7,521 bases of DNA, taken from positions 1 through 7,521 of the forward strand of contig JAQVLL010000086.1 of assembly GCA_028704195.1 (NCBI GenBank), read 5' to 3'. Origin of the DNA: Smithellaceae bacterium (GTDB lineage: Bacteria > Desulfobacterota > Syntrophia > Syntrophales > Smithellaceae). The notes under the pieces are model-generated. The model saw nothing but the letters and a program-made list of their open reading frames with translations, did no database searches and was not told where the DNA came from. Shown in pieces: positions 5,011-7,521 of this stretch. A program made the translations under genes and the position numbers. How positions within the stretch are numbered: the first letter of the stretch is position 1; each line of letters begins with the position of its first letter.

Positions 5011-5499
5011 ATGGAATACCAAATACGCGCGGGAACAATGGCTGACATCGATGTTCTGACCGAGATTATTCAGGATTCTTTTCTGGATATTGCCGAACGA
5101 TTCGGGTTCACCCCACAGAACAGCCCGACCCACCCTTCCAACTGCCGTTCTGAATGGATCATGCGGGAAATGAATCGCAACGTCTTCTACTATATTCTGG
5201 AACAGGGGGAACAGCCCGCAGGATGCGTCGCTTTGGAAAAAATAAACGATGAGGTCTGTTATCTGGAGCGTCTCGCAGTTGTCCCGGGGCAGCGCCGGCA
5301 GGGATTCGGTGAAGCGCTGGTGAAGCACGCTTTATCGGAAGCAAGGCACCTCGGCGTTTTTCGCGTACAAATCGGTATTATTGCTGAACACGCGGAACTG
5401 CACGACTGGTTTGAAAAACTCGGGTTTGAAGATGTGGAAGGGAAAAATTTTCCTCATCCGGTATTCCCGGTAACCTTTATGGCTTACTATTTCCTGTAA
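5011..5499 (+). CDS. GNAT-family N-acetyltransferase
   Basis: ATG 5011 is chosen over the in-frame GTG 4990 because GGGAG (4999-5003) sits seven bases before it. The 162-residue protein is a single GNAT domain of normal length: strand 1 and helix 1 at YQIRAGTMADIDVLTEII (3-20), central strand YLERLAVVPGQRR (84-96), and the acetyl-CoA pyrophosphate loop QRRQGFG (94-100) followed by helix EALVKHALSEAR. The closing motif HDWFEKLGFEDVE is the usual beta6-beta7 region. It should transfer acetyl from acetyl-CoA to an amine; nothing in the sequence fixes the substrate. It stands alone, divergent from the HTH-BtrH operon and 205 bases before dedA, so it is probably monocistronic. A role in modifying the BtrH-linked product is conceivable but unsupported. 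Confidence 0.9.
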   Translation: MEYQIRAGTMADIDVLTEIIQDSFLDIAERFGFTPQNSPTHPSNCRSEWIMREMNRNVFYYILEQGEQPAGCVALEKINDEVCYLERLAVVPGQRRQGFGEALVKHALSEARHLGVFRVQIGIIAEHAELHDWFEKLGFEDVEGKNFPHPVFPVTFMAYYFL

Positions 5500-5625
5500 G
5501 AGTGCATCACGCTTTACGGAAGCTATCGCAATGCTTCTCGCGTTGCGCTTAAGGAAACACGTTTGTGCAGTTATGCTTTTTCACATTTGGGTATCTTTCT
5601 TTTTTTATTGCCGGTCTTTTTCATG

Positions 5626-5657
5626 TTGACACTCCCCCCGTTAACCCTATATAGGGT
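5626..5657 (+). promoter_or_regulatory. Promoter of the dedA operon with palindromic operator candidate
   Basis: TTGACA (5626-5631, full consensus) precedes TATATA (5648-5653) at 16 bases. The -10 lies inside ACCCTATATAGGGT (5644-5657), a perfect 14-bp palindrome, a position suited to a repressor. The transcript would start near 5661, about 45 bases before ATG 5705. The rest of 5500-5704 shows no gene that I can support. Confidence 0.5.
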
Positions 5658-5704
5658 GTCTCGCAACGATAAAACTTCTGCAGGAAATGAGCACAACATA
5701 AAAA

Positions 5705-6358
5705 ATGGACCTGATCTTCTATTTAATAGATTTCTTCATCCATCTGGATCAATATCTGCCGGATCTGATCAGGAATTTCGGTGTCTGGATTTATGTAATC
5801 GTTTTTTTAGTCATATTTTGTGAAACCGGCCTGGTTGTCACACCGGTCCTACCGGGTGATTCACTGCTTTTCGCTCTGGGAACACTGGCTGCGTTGGGGG
5901 CGCTTAACATTGAAGCTTTACTGATTCTGCTTAGCATTGCCGCCATCGCCGGGGACAGCGTCAACTACGCAATCGGCCATTACATCGGCCCCAAAGTCTT
6001 TCATTACGAAGAAAGCCGCTTCTTTAAAAAGAAATATCTTATAAAAACGCATGAATTCTATGAAAGGCACGGCGGAAAAACCATTATTATCGCCCGCTTT
6101 ATGCCGTTTATTCGTACCTTTGCCCCTTTCGTGGCCGGCGTCGGGGCAATGAGTTACCCCAGATTCATCTTATATAACATTGTTGGCGGCCTTCTGTGGG
6201 TTTTCACTTTCCTGCTGGGCGGTTACTTCTTCGGCAATATTCCGGCGGTCAAAAGAAACTTTACAATCGTTATTATTGCGATCATTATCATTTCTGTGAT
6301 GCCGGGTGTCATCGCGTACATCCGCCAGAAAATGATGACCCGGCAAAAAGCGGTATAG
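5705..6358 (+). CDS. dedA: DedA-family membrane protein
   Basis: The 217-residue protein aligns from its first residues with E. coli DedA as I recall it (MDLI.YLIDF..H.D, then GVW.Y...FL..FCETGLVVTP.LPGDSLLF), which justifies the symbol. DedA/VTT proteins are inner-membrane proteins needed for envelope integrity and proton motive force; several act in undecaprenyl-phosphate or phospholipid movement between leaflets. Family-critical residues are present: Glu40 and Asp52 in the re-entrant segment, Arg131 and Arg137 in ARFMPFIRTFAPFVAG, matching the essential Glu39, Asp51, Arg130 and Arg136 of YqjA. Membrane stretches lie at about 26-48, 50-90 (partly re-entrant), 140-178 and 186-206, with a basic C-terminus. 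The ribosome site is poor: AGGA (5682-5685) is 19 bases from ATG 5705. It heads an operon with the gene 17 bases downstream. Confidence 0.93.
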   Translation: MDLIFYLIDFFIHLDQYLPDLIRNFGVWIYVIVFLVIFCETGLVVTPVLPGDSLLFALGTLAALGALNIEALLILLSIAAIAGDSVNYAIGHYIGPKVFHYEESRFFKKKYLIKTHEFYERHGGKTIIIARFMPFIRTFAPFVAGVGAMSYPRFILYNIVGGLLWVFTFLLGGYFFGNIPAVKRNFTIVIIAIIIISVMPGVIAYIRQKMMTRQKAV

Positions 6359-6375
6359 ACAATAAAGGTCAATGC

Positions 6376-7218
6376 ATGAAAGCGAAACTTACCGTTATTT
6401 TTTCGTTGGTATTGTTGCTTCTCCTTTCACTGCCCGTCGAGGCAAAACACATCCTCATGGCCGGCCGCGACGTTACGGTGAAACAGGGAGAAAAGGTTGA
6501 AAATGTGGTCGTTGTCGGCGGACAGGCAACGATAAATGGTCTGGTTGAGCAGAATGTTATTGCCGTTGGCGGATCCGTCGTATTGACTAATTATGCCGTT
6601 GTCCGGGGAAATGTTATCGTGGTCGGCGGCATTGTGGCAAAAGGCAGCGGCTCTCTTGTTTTCGGTGACATTACGGAAGTAAACTCAACCACTCTTGCGG
6701 ATTCCATTAACTCGGCCATGAGGGGGGAACTGGAGGGCTGGTCTTTAATTCTCAACGTTATTTCCTTGTGCTTTTTTGCCATCATCCTGATCATCGCACT
6801 GATCATGGCTCTGCTGATGCCCCAGTCGCTGGACGCTGTTGTCAGCGCCATCCGAACCTACACGTTAAAATCTTTTTTCTGGGGTTTTCTGGCTACTTTA
6901 ATGATCATGCCCTTCTTTATGCTGCTGGCGGTCTCTGTCATCGGCATCTTATTGATCCCGCTTGCTTTCACAGCACTGCTTCTGGCAGTTATCATCGGCT
7001 TTATCGCGTTCGGTTCACTTCTTGGCAACATGATCATCACAAAAATATTCCCCGGACATCAGAAATCCATCGTGAAAGAAACGCTGGTAGGGTTGTGTTT
7101 ATTATGGCTTCTTGGATGGATACCCTTTTACATCGGGATGCTGATCAAGGCTCTAGCCATCACTTTCGGGCTTGGAGGCGTCGTGCTGGCCCTCGCAAAA
7201 AGAAAAACCCGTCAGTAA
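6376..7218 (+). CDS. Exported bactofilin-like repeat protein with multi-pass membrane tail
   Basis: ATG 6376 has AAAGG (6364-6368) seven bases upstream and begins a clear signal sequence, so the longer in-frame reading from 6196, inside dedA, is rejected. Product: 280 residues. A signal peptide (about 1-23, ending PVEA) is followed by a short beta-helix-like region, residues 33-105, with three turns carrying the N-V-[IV]-x-V-GG pattern (43-49, 60-66, 79-85), as in bactofilin/polymer-forming proteins. Four or so hydrophobic helices follow (about 122-149, 166-190, 192-222, 236-274) and a basic tail, AKRKTRQ. The likely topology is repeats in the periplasm and the helices in the inner membrane. 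Family members are annotated as polymer-forming or hypothetical; the function is not known. The 17-base gap to dedA implies co-transcription and perhaps a shared envelope role. Confidence 0.8.
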   Translation: MKAKLTVIFSLVLLLLLSLPVEAKHILMAGRDVTVKQGEKVENVVVVGGQATINGLVEQNVIAVGGSVVLTNYAVVRGNVIVVGGIVAKGSGSLVFGDITEVNSTTLADSINSAMRGELEGWSLILNVISLCFFAIILIIALIMALLMPQSLDAVVSAIRTYTLKSFFWGFLATLMIMPFFMLLAVSVIGILLIPLAFTALLLAVIIGFIAFGSLLGNMIITKIFPGHQKSIVKETLVGLCLLWLLGWIPFYIGMLIKALAITFGLGGVVLALAKRKTRQ

Positions 7219-7249
7219 AAAATCCATGGCCACGCGGTTGAATAATTCC

Positions 7250-7271
7250 GGGTCCTGAATATACAGGATCC
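7250..7271. terminator. Weak hairpin between convergent genes
   Basis: GGGTCCTG (7250-7257) pairs with CAGGATCC (7264-7271) around the 6-base loop AATATA, with one G-U pair on the plus strand. It lies between the stops at 7218 (plus) and 7297 (minus), where a terminator is expected. No proper T-run follows on the plus strand; on the minus strand GGAATTATT follows, only slightly U-rich. Termination is therefore doubtful. Confidence 0.3.
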
Positions 7272-7296
7272 ATGGGTGAATAAGGATTGGGGTAGC

Positions 7297-7521
7297 CTAC
7301 ACCCATTCCTCAGAAAGCACGTCACCCTGGATGCTGATGACCACGGCTTTCAGCGGCACTTTTCTTGCTGACTTCTGCAGTGCGGCCTGGGCAATCTGCA
7401 TTAATCCCCGGCAGCAGGGCACCTGCATCATTACCAAAGTCAGCGTGTTGATCCGGGACTCATCCACCATCTGCTGGATTTTTTCAACATATTCGTCCAA
7501 TCCATCATCGAGCTTGGGACA
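7297..7521 (-). CDS. C-terminal part of a ferredoxin-like 4Fe-4S protein (cut by window end)
   Basis: The frame is open from the right window edge down to TAG at 7299-7297, giving 74 residues with no start in the window. It begins CPKLDDGLDEYVEKI, has a TLTLVMMQVPCCRGL segment about 30 residues later and ends in ISIQGDVLSEEWV. From memory this is the C-terminal portion of roughly 250-300-residue ferredoxin-type proteins of anaerobes, in which CPKLDD and the VPCC.GL motif are conserved after an N-terminal 4Fe-4S dicluster domain. The clusters themselves are outside the window, so electron-transfer function is inferred. It converges on the dedA operon. A TTG at 7500 is just a Leu codon inside the longer frame. 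Confidence 0.7.
   Translation of the reverse strand, partial: CPKLDDGLDEYVEKIQQMVDESRINTLTLVMMQVPCCRGLMQIAQAALQKSARKVPLKAVVISIQGDVLSEEWV

Noticed and set aside
4768..5328. Minus-strand open frame of 186 codons through the GNAT gene
   Set aside because: Antisense to the clear GNAT domain and spans both promoters.
5517..5555. Short pairings GAAGC/GCTTC and CGCAA/TTGCG downstream of the GNAT gene as a terminator
   Set aside because: Only five base pairs each, long loops and no following T-run.
5563..5823. GTG-started hydrophobic open frame before dedA
   Set aside because: Contains the dedA promoter and overlaps dedA out of frame; no ribosome site.
6196..6375. N-terminal extension of the bactofilin-like gene into dedA
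   Set aside because: ATG 6376 has a good ribosome site and directly starts a signal peptide; the extension is a dedA frame shadow.
7222..7275. Repeated ATCCATGG at 7222-7229 and 7268-7275 as an element boundary
   Set aside because: Short, centred on a self-palindromic hexamer, with no mobile gene nearby.

Overview
The window reads as a chromosomal segment of an anaerobic or facultative Gram-negative bacterium, most likely Desulfobacterota (the former Deltaproteobacteria). This is inference. The hints are a truncated iron-sulfur protein of a type common in anaerobes, a stand-alone type II secretion/pilus ATPase N-terminal domain, a small DUF6868 protein, a lipobox-bearing nuclease and moderate GC. 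No RNA gene, CRISPR array, insertion sequence or phage gene was seen.

Layout. Positions 1-308 are AT-rich and without a convincing gene; they hold a candidate promoter and two inverted repeats. A 348-residue protein (309-1355) follows, made of a duplicated helical segment fused to an MshEN/GspE_N-type domain but lacking the ATPase. Next is a thermonuclease-family protein with a lipobox (1516-2091) behind a good sigma-70 promoter. Then come two tiny membrane proteins, GlsB/YeaQ type (2208-2456) and DUF6868 type (2617-2859). Around them are two stretches that look coding but lack usable starts (2449-2568 and 2863-3138), probably gene remnants. A GC-rich hairpin at 3164-3198 separates these from a convergent minus-strand pair.

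The minus-strand operon (4719 down to 3234) encodes a 147-residue protein with a probable helix-turn-helix and, overlapping it by 11 bases, a 350-residue BtrH-like protein (BtrH_N plus DUF4872) with a Cys-His-Asp set. Its promoter is near consensus (TTGACA, 17 bases, TATAGT) and carries a dyad, ACATGC-N4-GCATGT, overlapping the -35 box and the spacer. The first gene is therefore a natural candidate autoregulator. No aminoglycoside, carrier-protein or NRPS/PKS gene is present, so the substrate is unknown. This is the most interesting unit in the window.

Divergent from it is a single GNAT acetyltransferase (5011-5499). A two-gene plus-strand operon follows: dedA (5705-6358), then a protein with a signal peptide, a short bactofilin-like repeat region and a multi-pass membrane tail (6376-7218). 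Its promoter has a perfect 14-bp palindrome over the -10 region. At the right edge a minus-strand 4Fe-4S-type protein is cut by the window end (7297-7521). Most of the encoded proteins are envelope-associated.
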